Origin: Dolichospermum flos-aquae CCAP 1403/13F
GTDB lineage: Bacteria > Cyanobacteriota > Cyanobacteriia > Cyanobacteriales > Nostocaceae
DNA length: 64,000 nucleotides
Assembly (NCBI RefSeq): GCF_012516395.1
Contig: NZ_CP051206.1
Span: 2,028,501 to 2,092,500 of the forward strand
Direction of reading: 5' to 3'
In this document: positions 25,154 to 34,500 of the stretch, one piece after another
Position numbering within the stretch: the first letter of the stretch is position 1
Layout: the number at the start of each line of letters is the position of its first letter
Made by a program: the position numbers and the translations under genes
Notes under the pieces: generated by a model
The model's input: the letters and a program-made list of their open reading frames with translations, nothing else
Databases searched by the model: none
What the model was told of the DNA's origin: nothing

Positions 25154-25612
25154 ATGCAGGTTCAGCAACTACTACAACTTGTGGATGACGCTTTTTATCT
25201 CAACACAGGACAGCATCTCAACGACTTACAACGTGGCGTTATTGAAGGAACACTAAAATATCAAAAATATGCTGATATTGCTGAAGCTTGTGGTTGTAGT
25301 GCCGGTCACGCGAAGGATGTAGGTTATGAACTCTTGCAAATGTTATCTAATATTTTCGATGAACCAGTTGATAAAAGTAATCTTAAATCTGTTCTTGAAC
25401 GACAGGGAAATGTAAATATTTTTTTAGGTGATAAAAGTATTAATCAAAATATAATTGGTTGTGTGAATATTGGTTCTAAACCTCCTAAAAGAAAGTTAGA
25501 TAAAAAGAGAGTTAAGAAAATCGAAAAATTAAGGCAGTTAGGTTTAAGTGATCAAGAAATTGTAGAAATATTAGAATTACCTTTAGAGGTCGTTCAAGAG
25601 GTGGAAGTTTAA
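25154..25612 (+). CDS. Stand-alone effector-associated helix-turn-helix protein
   Basis: 152 residues. The N-terminal 75 residues (AFYLNTGQHLNDLQRGVIEG, KYADIAEACGCSAGHAKDVG) match the helix-turn-helix domain that heads many cyanobacterial NB-ARC, TIR, AAA and vWA-MoxR conflict-system proteins. Normally this domain is joined to a large ATPase or effector; here it stops and is followed by a short Lys-rich linker and a second helical segment (KLRQLGLSDQEIVEILELP). It is thus a truncated or regulator-only form. Partner effector genes are not adjacent. Confidence 0.6.
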   Translation: MQVQQLLQLVDDAFYLNTGQHLNDLQRGVIEGTLKYQKYADIAEACGCSAGHAKDVGYELLQMLSNIFDEPVDKSNLKSVLERQGNVNIFLGDKSINQNIIGCVNIGSKPPKRKLDKKRVKKIEKLRQLGLSDQEIVEILELPLEVVQEVEV

Positions 25613-25690
25613 ACTTGGAATATTAAATCTACTAACTATCTAGGATCAGAAAATGGTGCGCTACGCTATCACTAACGCACTCTACGAATA

Positions 25691-26299
25691 TTATTTTTGG
25701 AAAACTGTTAATAATACAAATCCTAATAAGTCATAATGACCTACACAATTTAAACCAGCATTATTCCCCATTTCTTCTCTTTGTTTTTGGCTATAAAACT
25801 TAATTCCTGTGGGAGAATGGGGCGTAATTTGACATGGTGATGAGTTATTAAAAGTAATGTCCACTAAATAGAATTTACCACCAGGAGAAAGTACCCTTGC
25901 TACCTCATTTAAAACCTGTTCTGGTTGAGGATAATGCAAAAAGCTGATGGTATTAAAAACCGCATCAAATTGTCCCTCAGCAAAGGGGAGATTTTCAGCA
26001 TTACCTTCAAGGTAAATTAACCGGGGACGGTGGCGGTTATTTTGTCTTGCTACCCGTAACATTTGGGGAGATAAATCTAAACCTGTTCCTGTGATTTCTG
26101 GAAACTGTTTTGCTAATCTATCTAATAATCTACCTGTTCCACAACCTAAATCTAAAATATTTGCATGAGGTGATAATTCAACTTTTGTAAGTAATCTTTT
26201 ATGGATTGCTTGATAAATAAAAGAAGGAAATGCCCAATCATAACTATTTGCCCAACGATCAAAAAGTTCTTTTTTGTTATTAATCATGTTGTTAATCAT
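25691..26299 (-). CDS. Class I SAM-dependent methyltransferase
   Basis: 202 residues with motif I ILDLGCGTGRLLDRLA (about residues 45-60), motif II GLDLSPQML, motif IV GQFDAVFNTISFLHY and motif post-II VLSPGGKFYLVDITF. This is the Rossmann methyltransferase type of the UbiE/Methyltransf_11 group. The substrate cannot be told. The start doublet MINNMINNKKELF allows a second ATG at residue 5. A bidirectional palindromic terminator (26336-26368) lies upstream. Confidence 0.85.
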   Translation of the reverse strand: MINNMINNKKELFDRWANSYDWAFPSFIYQAIHKRLLTKVELSPHANILDLGCGTGRLLDRLAKQFPEITGTGLDLSPQMLRVARQNNRHRPRLIYLEGNAENLPFAEGQFDAVFNTISFLHYPQPEQVLNEVARVLSPGGKFYLVDITFNNSSPCQITPHSPTGIKFYSQKQREEMGNNAGLNCVGHYDLLGFVLLTVFQK

Positions 26300-26335
26300 G
26301 GCTGGTATGTTGTATTTATTTTATTATAACAAGAT

Positions 26336-26368
26336 AGATCCCCGACTTCTTCAAGAAGTCGGGGATCT
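26336..26368. terminator. Palindromic GATCCCCGACTTCTT hairpin
   Basis: A perfect 33-bp palindrome, AGATCCCCGACTTCTT on one arm and AAGAAGTCGGGGATCT on the other. The identical arm sequence is used at 28207-28239 and, with a wider loop, at 12732-12796. It sits between two genes of the same strand and probably ends the transcript from 26402-26773. Confidence 0.75.
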
Positions 26369-26401
26369 GGTGATTTTAGTGATTAAAATATAATTTAGGA
26401 C

Positions 26402-26773
26402 TTACAACCAATCTCGATAGGCTGAAATTTCGGTTACTCCAATTTCAAAAGGTGATCCTTTTCCAAAAGGAGGATAAACGCGAATTTTGGCATTTTTAGT
26501 AAATCTTTCCAGTCTATTTCCCAATTGGGGAATATTGCTGACTATATGCCAATAAGCCACTATATCGGGACAGTCTACAATTAACATCAAAGTAGTATTA
26601 TTTGTAGTCATGTACCATTGACAATTAGATAGTAATACTTGGGTAATGCGATCGCACGCATAGAAGAAGCATTTACCAATAGATTGTTCCAATTCCAAAT
26701 GGAGAATTCCATCCTCTTTTGTTACCTTTGTAGGAGGTAAATCATCGGGAGGAAGCAAAGAAAGTTTAGACAT
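26402..26773 (-). CDS. Conserved hypothetical protein coupled to LLM oxidoreductase
   Basis: A 123-residue soluble protein with no recognised family. It begins MSKLSLLPPDDLPPTKVTKE; the middle has CFFYACDRITQVLLSNCQWYM and the end is rich in aromatic and Pro residues (VYPPFGKGSPFEIG). Its start overlaps the end of the luciferase-like gene by 8 bp, so the two are coupled and likely act together. No signal peptide or membrane segment. Confidence 0.65.
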   Translation of the reverse strand: MSKLSLLPPDDLPPTKVTKEDGILHLELEQSIGKCFFYACDRITQVLLSNCQWYMTTNNTTLMLIVDCPDIVAYWHIVSNIPQLGNRLERFTKNAKIRVYPPFGKGSPFEIGVTEISAYRDWL

Positions 26774-27764
26774 AATTCCGCACCTCTTGATTGTAGCGTT
26801 GCAAACTTTCTCGATTTTTTTGCAAAGAAAAAGATGAGGGTTTTAACGCTAGTGTGCTGAGATCTAATTCGTCCTGGAATTTCTTGATTTTGTCACGACA
26901 ACCGTTAACATCACCGATAATAGAATTCTCAATCAAATAGTCTTCATCAAAACAAATATTTGTCCGATCAAATGCTGGTTGTTGAGGACTTTTCTGCATT
27001 ACTTGAGTTGAGTTAGCTGTCATTTCTTTGCTGAAATGGCGAATAAAAGGCAATGCTTCATTTACCGCTTCATCATGAGTTTTACCCACAAAAAAGAACC
27101 GCGCTAACAGGAACTTATCAGCACCACTGGAATTAAATTCCCGATATTTATTGACTGTCTTCTTGAGTCTTTCTAGGGAAAAAGGTGGACCACCCATGAT
27201 TCCAAAGGAATTTTTAGCAGCAAATTCAATTGCATCATTGTCACCACTAGCAACATATATGGGAATTGGTTTTTGCAATGGTTGGGGATGAATTGTGAGA
27301 TTTTCGCATTGATAATATTGGCCATTAAATGATACGTTAGTCTCATATAAAAGCTTTTGAATCAATGCTACTGACTCTAACATTCTGCTGCGAGATTCCT
27401 GAGTTGTCACCCCAAAATGTTTATTTTGCTGGGGAAAAGGACCACCTTTAGCTACCCCAAAAGCCAGCCTACCACTACAAAGATTGTCCAACGTAGCAAT
27501 ATCTTCAGCCACGCGAATTGGCTGATGAAATGGCAATAATACAGCGGCAGTTCCTAGACGAATTTGCGAAGTCACACCTGCCAAATGTGCCAATAACAGC
27601 AAAATTGAAGAACTGAGATTGAACTCATTAAAATGATGTTCTGTTACCCAAGCTTCTTCAAAACCTAAACTTTCAGCCTCTTTTACCAATAAAACTTGCT
27701 CAAAAATAGTCCGTCTAGCATCTAGGTGATGATTTTCGTAATTGCAGAAAAGTCCTGTTTTCAT
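26766..27764 (-). CDS. LLM-class flavin-dependent monooxygenase
   Basis: A 332-residue luciferase-like TIM-barrel protein. The family blocks are AWVTEHHFNEFNLSSS near residue 37, LGTAAVLLPFHQPIRVAEDIATLD near 70, GRLAFGVAKGGP near 95 and PIYVASGDNDAIEFA near 167. It would use reduced FMN and O2; the substrate is not known. It forms a minus-strand group with the genes at 27783 and 26402, both lacking known function. Full length for the family. Confidence 0.85.
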   Translation of the reverse strand: MKTGLFCNYENHHLDARRTIFEQVLLVKEAESLGFEEAWVTEHHFNEFNLSSSILLLLAHLAGVTSQIRLGTAAVLLPFHQPIRVAEDIATLDNLCSGRLAFGVAKGGPFPQQNKHFGVTTQESRSRMLESVALIQKLLYETNVSFNGQYYQCENLTIHPQPLQKPIPIYVASGDNDAIEFAAKNSFGIMGGPPFSLERLKKTVNKYREFNSSGADKFLLARFFFVGKTHDEAVNEALPFIRHFSKEMTANSTQVMQKSPQQPAFDRTNICFDEDYLIENSIIGDVNGCRDKIKKFQDELDLSTLALKPSSFSLQKNRESLQRYNQEVRNYV

Positions 27765-27782
27765 TGTTGACCAAATATCAGA

Positions 27783-28118
27783 TTAGGCTGCCATTAATTG
27801 CAACTCCAACCATAATCGAGGTTCAGACTGTTTTAACTTCGACATAGGGTCACGTAGCAATCGTTTAGCATTCAAACAAACTACTTGAATTAACCCCATA
27901 TTTTCGGCTAATTCTCTGAGGATTTCTTTTTTAGCTTGAACATAGGGCATGATGTCTTCTCGACAATAAATTCCTATATATTGAAACCGTTTTGCAGGTC
28001 GTCCCCAAAAGCAAGTGATAACTTTCACATGACAGCCTTCTAAGAGTTCTCCCACGGCGGGGTAATAGTCATTTACGACTCTAATAAATTCTTGGGCTAG
28101 GATGTCTTCAGTAATCAT
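27783..28118 (-). CDS. Conserved hypothetical protein upstream of the LLM gene
   Basis: A 111-residue soluble alpha/beta protein, not recognised. It starts MITEDILAQEFIRVVNDYYP and has CHVKVITCFWGRPAKRFQYIG and a Cys in YIGIYCREDI. It lies 18 bp upstream of the LLM monooxygenase gene on the same strand, so co-transcription is likely. The genes around it (26402-28832) form a group of small conserved proteins seen in nitrogen-fixing cyanobacteria, but no role is established. Confidence 0.6.
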   Translation of the reverse strand: MITEDILAQEFIRVVNDYYPAVGELLEGCHVKVITCFWGRPAKRFQYIGIYCREDIMPYVQAKKEILRELAENMGLIQVVCLNAKRLLRDPMSKLKQSEPRLWLELQLMAA

Positions 28119-28206
28119 CTGACTGATTCTTCTGTAGCTTCCATAACTCTATTGATTATAACATATAATTGTTATTTAAACCTGACAAAATTAATAATAA
28201 AATACC

Positions 28207-28239
28207 AGATCCCCGACTTCTTTAAGAAGTCGGGGATCT
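28207..28239. terminator. Palindromic GATCCCCGACTTCTT hairpin, second copy
   Basis: A 33-bp near-perfect palindrome with the same arms as 26336-26368 (AGATCCCCGACTTCTT). It lies between the gene ending at 28255 and the gene starting at 28118, both minus strand, so it may end the upstream transcript. Confidence 0.75.
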
Positions 28240-28254
28240 AAATATCTCAAGTTT

Positions 28255-28569
28255 TTATCGAGAATTACGTTCTGCTACTAAAACATCAGCAATAATATCT
28301 GGTAGACTTTTCAAATCGGTATATCCCTCTGCACCAGAAATTGGGGAAATAAAAGTATAGTTAGGGTCACAAACTCCTGTGTCATAAACCTGCATAAACC
28401 ATTTATCAGGTAATCCCTCTACACCCAATTCTACAATGTACCAACTCTCACCCATTAATCGAGAATTAATCACTGTAAACCAATCTCTATAATCATCAGC
28501 AATATTCCAATCTGCCAAAAGAAATTCTAATGATATTTTTCCAGCATCAGTTGCAGTCAATAGCATCAT
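28255..28569 (-). CDS. Conserved hypothetical protein, 104 aa
   Basis: A small soluble protein beginning MMLLTATDAGKISLEFLL with WNIADDYRDWFTVINSRL and GLPDKWFMQVYDTGVCDP. No family is recognised. The start overlaps the stop of the upstream gene by one base (TAATG), which indicates translational coupling with the 87-residue protein. Second Met is an alternative start. Confidence 0.6.
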   Translation of the reverse strand: MMLLTATDAGKISLEFLLADWNIADDYRDWFTVINSRLMGESWYIVELGVEGLPDKWFMQVYDTGVCDPNYTFISPISGAEGYTDLKSLPDIIADVLVAERNSR

Positions 28570-28832
28570 TACTCCTGAGTGACAACTTGATTAGAAACTT
28601 CAGGATATAAACCTAATTCCTTTGCTAATTGTTTAGCAACAAAAAATAGAAATTGCGCTCCATCTTGATTACCTTGATGGGCAAACATTGTGGCTACTTG
28701 TAACATTGCTTGCACTAAACCAGAATCAATTAATTCCGGTTGTGCTTCCAAAACTTCTGGTTCTTGACCATTAGGACATTGGAGAAGTTCATCAATTAAA
28801 TTAAAATACTGTGTTTGGCGTTCGTCTGTCAT
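28569..28832 (-). CDS. Conserved small helical protein, 87 aa
   Basis: Starts MTDERQTQYFNLIDELLQCP. It has the pattern LLQCPNGQEPEVLEAQPELI followed by AMLQVATMFAHQGNQDGAQF, which resembles the N-terminal segment of several larger cyanobacterial CHAT/TPR proteins, here as a free-standing domain. Soluble, helical. Coupled by a TAATG overlap to the next gene. A role as an adaptor is inference only. Confidence 0.6.
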   Translation of the reverse strand: MTDERQTQYFNLIDELLQCPNGQEPEVLEAQPELIDSGLVQAMLQVATMFAHQGNQDGAQFLFFVAKQLAKELGLYPEVSNQVVTQE

Positions 28833-28869
28833 GATAATTTAGTTTATGGTGAATGATTAACTTGAAAAA

Positions 28870-29298
28870 TTACTGTTCGATGCTTTGTTGCCACATTCTT
28901 TCTAAGATGGCAATGTGTTCTTTTAATACAGCAGCACGATAGACAAGATATCTGTCATAAGCAATAATTCCTATACCAGTACAAATCGGTGTGATTAAAA
29001 ATATCCATTGCAAAATTGTTGCTAATTTGTATTTTTTTGCCGCAATTTTTAATTGATGTAGAAAGTTATTGTTAGATAATTTAACCTTGACTAAAGATGG
29101 CTGAGTATTGATAATTTTTTGTTGGGGAACTAATTGAGGAGATGCTATATTTATTTTCGGCAATTCACAGGATAAATTCTGTGTTTTAACGAACTCTCTA
29201 TGTTGTCCCCAAACTATAGCAAATACTACTACCCCTGGAGAAATTAATGCTAAAGTTACCAAACTTACAGTCAGCACATTTAAAAGTTTGACTTTCAT
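28870..29298 (-). CDS. Two-pass membrane protein, unknown
   Basis: 142 residues with hydrophobic segments at about 8-30 (VLTVSLVTLALISPGVVVFAI) and 90-112 (ILQWIFLITPICTGIGIIAY), separated by a Lys/Asn-rich extracytoplasmic loop and followed by a charged helical tail (LKEHIAILERMWQQS). No family is recognised. Upstream of the two coupled small genes on the same strand but separated by 37 bp. Confidence 0.55.
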   Translation of the reverse strand: MKVKLLNVLTVSLVTLALISPGVVVFAIVWGQHREFVKTQNLSCELPKINIASPQLVPQQKIINTQPSLVKVKLSNNNFLHQLKIAAKKYKLATILQWIFLITPICTGIGIIAYDRYLVYRAAVLKEHIAILERMWQQSIEQ

Positions 29299-29469
29299 AT
29301 TTATTCTCCATTGCCAGGTATAGATTACCTAGATAGAAATAAAATTTCTATTAGATTGATTTTTGCACCTTTTTGTTATTCAAAATATGCTGATCAAAAT
29401 CTCCTCAAAAATAAAATTATGTCCTTTCTGTATGGAGTAATACAGATAGTATTTAGATGAATCTTGAGA

Positions 29470-29562
29470 GATATAGGAGTTAAGAAGTCCCCCCTGATTC
29501 GTCAGACTTTCATCTTAGGAACTTCGGGGGGTAGAGGGGAATCTCTGCGTAAATCCTATATC
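29470..29562. mobile_element. Short inverted-repeat element (MITE-like)
   Basis: GATATAGGAGTTAA at 29470 and its near complement (GTAAATCCTATATC) ending at 29562 bound a 93-bp element. Inside, a CCCCCC run and a GGGGGG run pair in a hairpin. It lies in the 756-bp gap between 29298 and cysK. No target duplication is evident. Confidence 0.5.
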
Positions 29563-30054
29563 GTTTATATCAGTTGCTCTTTTAGTCCCAACTTTAAGTG
29601 AGTTGAATTAATATTATTAAGATGATTACAACAATACTCACAGCCTGTAATCCTGACTGTGTAAACATTAAAAAAAATATTTGGTGTAGGGGTGCTAGTA
29701 TTTATTGAGTGGGGTACTAGCATTTTTGAGGGAAGGGACGGGGGATTTTGTACTCAAACTCAAACGAAGATGGGCTATTGGTTTGATATATTTTGAAAGG
29801 AAGATTCACAAGTACAAACTGCACTCAAATCACAGCATCTCATGACAAGGCTAGACCTAAGATATCTTGAATAGCTCAGAAACAAAATTAAGATATTCTA
29901 AGGAAAGTATTATCTTATTATTTTCAACAATTGGGAAGATTTGCTTATAGCAATAGACAGAGATGATGCTAAAATGGCTATGGCTGATATCAAAACTCAA
30001 TCAGATAAATACTTAACCAAAATAGATTAATATATAAATTTTAGAGGTTAATAA
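29563..30054. other. Intergenic region before cysK with a possible gene remnant
   Basis: No intact gene is seen. A plus-strand open frame at 29902-30030 without a start codon reads as ordinary protein (ends DDAKMAMADIKTQSDKYL) and stops 24 bp before cysK; it may be the tail of a lost gene. The remainder is AT-rich and should contain the cysK promoter. Confidence 0.35.
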
Positions 30055-30996
30055 ATGCGAATTGCTAAAGACGTAACAGAACTTATTGGCAAAACTCCAT
30101 TAATTCAGTTGAATAAAATTCCCCAAGCCGAGGGAGTGGTAGCGAGGATAGTTGTCAAATTAGAAAGCATGAATCCTGCTGCCTCTGTGAAAGACAGAAT
30201 TGGCGTGAGTATGATTCTTTCCGCTGAAGCTGAAGGTTTAATTTCACCGGACAAAACCATTTTAGTCGAACCCACATCTGGTAACACAGGTATCGCCTTA
30301 GCAATGGTAGCAGCCGCCCGTGGCTACAAATTAATTTTAACCATGCCAGAAACCATGAGCCAAGAAAGACGCGCCATGTTGCGGGCTTATGGTGCCAGTT
30401 TGGAATTAACACCTGGTACTCAAGGAATGCGAGGTGCAATTAACAAAGCGGAGGAAATTGTTGCTAATACTCCCAATGCTTTTATGTTACAACAATTTGC
30501 TAACCCAGCTAACCCGAAAATTCACCGAGAAACCACCGCTGAAGAAATTTGGGCAGATACAGACGGAGAAGTTGATATCTTAATTTCTGGGGTCGGAACT
30601 GGTGGCACAATTACTGGTATTGCCGAAGTTATTAAACAACGCAAACCAAGTTTTCAAGTGATTGCAGTTGAACCTAGTAATAGTCCAATTCTATCAGGTG
30701 GTAAAGCAGGTTCTCACAAAATTCAAGGTATTGGTGCGGGATTTATTCCTGATGTTTTGCGTCAAGATCTAATTGATGAAATAATTCAAGTTGAGGACGC
30801 AGCAGCAATGGACTATGGACGGAGATTAGCCAGGGAAGAAGGGTTATTATCAGGAATATCTTCTGGTGCGGCTTTAGCTGCTGCTATTGAAGTAGGAAAA
30901 CGCCCAGAAAATGCTGGTAAATTAATAGTAATGATTCAACCTTCCTTTGGTGAACGCTATTTAAGTACCGCTATGTTTCAAGATTTAATGAGTTAA
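30055..30996 (+). CDS. cysK: Cysteine synthase A (O-acetylserine sulfhydrylase)
   Basis: A 313-residue PLP enzyme making cysteine from O-acetylserine and sulfide. The PLP lysine is K46 in ASVKDRIG; the Asn/Thr loop [10 protein letters not shown] (about residues 78-87), the phosphate loop [10 protein letters not shown] (about 182-191) and [10 protein letters not shown] near 270 are intact. Length and start ([15 protein letters not shown]) are normal. It stands alone on the plus strand; its TTAGAGGTTAATAA leader gives a ribosome binding site. Confidence 0.95.
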   Translation: MRIAKDVTELIGKTPLIQLNKIPQAEGVVARIVVKLESMNPAASVKDRIGVSMILSAEAEGLISPDKTILVEPTSGNTGIALAMVAAARGYKLILTMPETMSQERRAMLRAYGASLELTPGTQGMRGAINKAEEIVANTPNAFMLQQFANPANPKIHRETTAEEIWADTDGEVDILISGVGTGGTITGIAEVIKQRKPSFQVIAVEPSNSPILSGGKAGSHKIQGIGAGFIPDVLRQDLIDEIIQVEDAAAMDYGRRLAREEGLLSGISSGAALAAAIEVGKRPENAGKLIVMIQPSFGERYLSTAMFQDLMS

Positions 30997-31002
30997 ACAT
31001 TT

Positions 31003-31110
31003 CGTAGGTTGGGTTGACGCAAGGAAACCCAACAAAATCCTTAATAATTTTTGTCTGATAGCGTAGCGTGGCGTAGCCATATCAGGATTTACAGGATTTA
31101 AGGATTTATA
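31003..31110. repeat. Repeat cluster after cysK
   Basis: TCGTAGGTTGGGTTGACGC with AAACCCAAC (the 22040-type repeat), then a GATAGCGTAGCGTGGCGTAGCCATATC microrepeat, then tandem ATCAGGATTTACAGGATTTAAGGAT heptamers. Versions of the last also lie at 24125-24165 and 51136-51180. Confidence 0.6.
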
Positions 31111-31170
31111 GGATGTTTATTTATTTGATAAAATAACTTATAATTCTCTATTTTTTGATATTAAATTATA

Positions 31171-31476
31171 TTAATCATTTATAACATATTCAATTGCTTC
31201 TAACTTTTGTAGAGAATTAGTTAATTTTTGTTTAATTTTTATCTCTCCAGCCCAACTTACATATTCTTCGTCACCACCTGTAAGGTCTTCTGCTGTCCAA
31301 TTGGCGAAAAAAAACTCTGATGAAACTTGATATTTTGCTTCAAATTCCATTAGTAATTTATTGGTTTTTTCTATTGAACGTTTTAAGTTTTTAATCTCGG
31401 AATCAATGGCTGACTGAACCAGGTTTTGTACGATTTCAACGTCAGGAGAATCGGATTTAATTTGTAGCTGTAACAT
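31171..31476 (-). CDS. Orphan TumA-like antitoxin-type protein
   Basis: 101 residues from the ATG at 31476, chosen because TGAGGTAAAACTT is a strong ribosome binding site; a longer frame to 31536 lacks one. The pattern (SAIDSEIKNLKRSIEKTNKLL, then EFEAKYQVSSEFFFANW) resembles the 96-residue protein at 58611-58901, which precedes a TumE toxin. Here no toxin gene is adjacent; instead the restriction-modification gene lies 84 bp upstream on the same strand. It is a helical coiled protein, probably a solitary antitoxin. Confidence 0.55.
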   Translation of the reverse strand: MLQLQIKSDSPDVEIVQNLVQSAIDSEIKNLKRSIEKTNKLLMEFEAKYQVSSEFFFANWTAEDLTGGDEEYVSWAGEIKIKQKLTNSLQKLEAIEYVIND

Positions 31477-31559
31477 AAGTTTTACCTCAAATAGAAGGAC
31501 TATAGTAATTTTACTGCTTGGGTTTTTACAAGACAATACATATTAATTATAACATTTTT

Positions 31560-34500
31560 TTACTCTATGGGAAAACCTGGAATAATTCTATCAATCTCCT
31601 GCATTAGTTGTAAAGTTGCTGTTAAAGCAATGACAATTTTTTGATAATGGTTAATTTCCTCAACAGATAATTTTCTATTAGCATTTTTTCGGTCTTTTAA
31701 CCATTTATCTAATACTTGATATCCTCCTATTTTAAATTCCCAAATATGTGGAGGAATATCGGTAAAATAACTCTGTTTATTGATATAAACTCTTTGCAAT
31801 TCGGAATTATAGGTAACTTCGCTAACTTGATTATCTTCTATGGTTTGGTATGTTGTGATTAAGGTATTGAGTTTATCAGATTTCATTAAATGTAAATTAA
31901 CTAATTCTTCTCCTTTGATAGCTAATTCATGAAAGAGTTTTTGATTACTGGTTAAGGGAAGACGCGGAAAATCTATCTTTAGAAATTCAGCGTATCTAGT
32001 ACGATAGGTTGGACTGTGAAATATAGCATAAGCATAGTAAAATATTTTTTCTGGAGTTGGTATTTTACCAAGTTTTTCTTTGATAGCTTCTAGGAATTTT
32101 GGGGATAGGTTGGGAGTTTTTTCCAGAAAAAGATTTGTTTGATCATTTTCTGTATTTGGGTATGTGTAGAGAGGAAAGTAATAGTTAAATTCTCTTGAAC
32201 TTAATGATATTGCATTACAGTCTCCCAGAAAATTAGTTACAAATATGTGTCTAAATCCCATTTCTGCTTGTTGTCTGCAACAAATTAATGCTAAGTTAGG
32301 ATGAATTAAATGTTGCATTACTTCTTTAACAGGTCTTTTGAGAATCCTCTTACTAAAATAAATCCATCTGTTATCAAATAATCTATAACAATATGGTTTA
32401 AGTAAATCAGAATTATATCTTTCAATAAAAGCAGTTTTTCTTTCTGCATTTAATGTCCAACCTGCTTTATCTGTTAATTCATAATAGGTTTGAATTTCAT
32501 TATTAGTAATTGATGATGAATAAAAGTCTTGAACTCTTTTTTCTAATTCTTTTTTGTCGTAAGCTATAGCAAAATAATCATGTCCTGATTGAATACCATT
32601 CTTAGACAATAAAAATATATCTGTTATTGGGATTAACTTATTATACTCTTGGATTATTTCAAAATCTTTCGGTGCAAAAAAGTAATTTGGTGCAGTTGGT
32701 TGTAACTCTATCCAATTAACATTATTTAAACTCGCAGATTCTAAAAACTTATATTTATCCTCACGACTTCCCCAAAGATCATAATATAACACCTTAGCCA
32801 TTTCCTTAATTCCATCTCTGGATTTATAAGCCGTAGAAAAATAATCAGGTTCGCTTTTTTCGCGCACAGCAATTAAAATCGCTACACCTTGTTGAATATC
32901 AAAAACATTTTGATCAACATTTCCCTCTGGTGTGGTTTCTTTTAATAAAGAATTACCATGTAAATCCATGATATATAAAGTATCAAAATACTTTAATAAT
33001 TCTTCCCTCATACCTCTATGAATTAAACCATTGAGATAGGAATGATTAGTAATAAAACCAATAATACCATAGCCTTTAGGTGTTTTTTGAATTTGATATT
33101 GAGCAAAACGAATAAATTTAATATAATCATCATCTAAAGGTTGAATATTCTTTTCTTTTTCTAGTCTGACTCTACCTTTATATAATTCTAAAAGTTCCCC
33201 AATATGGGTTAATTCCGTAATGGTTTTACCCGCTTTTCCTGTTTTGTAAATCCGATTCCAAGCTGAACCAGTATATTCAACATCTGCTAAATATCTTTCA
33301 TCTTGATTTAAAACTCTTTTGCGTTTACTAGCATTTTGAGAACTGACAGAATAAGGAGGATTTCCTAATACCACCATTACCGGAATTTCTGTTTTTACTT
33401 TTCCTGCTTGACTGGATTCTTTCGCAATTATTTGAGTAATACCAGGAATTAAATCACCTTCCTTTATTCCTGCTTCTAACGCATTTGTTAAATAAACTTT
33501 TAATCTTTCCTCTGGTACAAATTTATAACCTAAATCTCCTAATAATAAACCTAATTTTAAATGCGCTATAGTATAGGGAGTCATTAATAATTCAAATCCA
33601 AATAGACGGTTTAAAAGTCTTGCACCTCTTAAAAAATTATTCCATTGACGGATATCAAAATTAGCAACATTATCACGAATTTGTTTAATAACTGCATATA
33701 AAAATGTTCCTGTTCCAGTTGCGGGGTCAAGAATTGTGACTTTGCGATTTCCTAAACCATATTCTAAATCAAAGACTTTATCTAAAATATCATCAACAGA
33801 ACGAACAATAAAATTAACTACAGGTTCAGGAGTATAATAAACTCCTCTACTTTTCCTTAATGAAGATTCATAAGCAGCTAAAAATGTTTCATAAAAGTGA
33901 ATAACTGGGTCTTCTGTGCGGGTTTCCTGACCAAAGTTTTCTAAAATATTGGTCATGTCTATTGTGTTAAATAAGTCTATTAAATTCTCAATTGATTTGT
34001 GAATTTTACTAACACTATCAGTTCCTAAAACCAAATCAAATAAACCCTTTAAAAAAGGGATTCTATCAGTAATATAAATACTGGCTGTAGTGCGATTAAA
34101 TGCAAATTGTCCAGGGTTTTGTGCATGACCAATTTTCGCAGTAAATAACCCATAAGCAATAGTTTGGGCATACATATCTGCAAATTTATCATTATCTATA
34201 TCTAAAAGTAGTAATTTCTTAAATGTTGATTTTAATTGATTTAATTCTTCTGTAGTTGTTTCTATTTCTAAAGATGATTGAATTGCGTTTCTAATGGTTT
34301 TAGTATAAGCTGCCATTTCCTTAGCCAAATCATAATAATTATTAATATCTTTGGCTTTTTGATTTAGGAATAATTGCAGTAATTCTCTGATAGGTTGTAA
34401 ATTATCAATTAGAATAATTTCACCTTGTTCTAAATCAGCTAGTTTAGCAGTTTTTTCACATTCTCCGTCGACATACCACCAAAATTCTAGATAATTAGTT

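Noticed and set aside
30105-30439. Antisense ORFs over cysK
   Set aside because: Complement of a conserved enzyme gene; no signals of their own.
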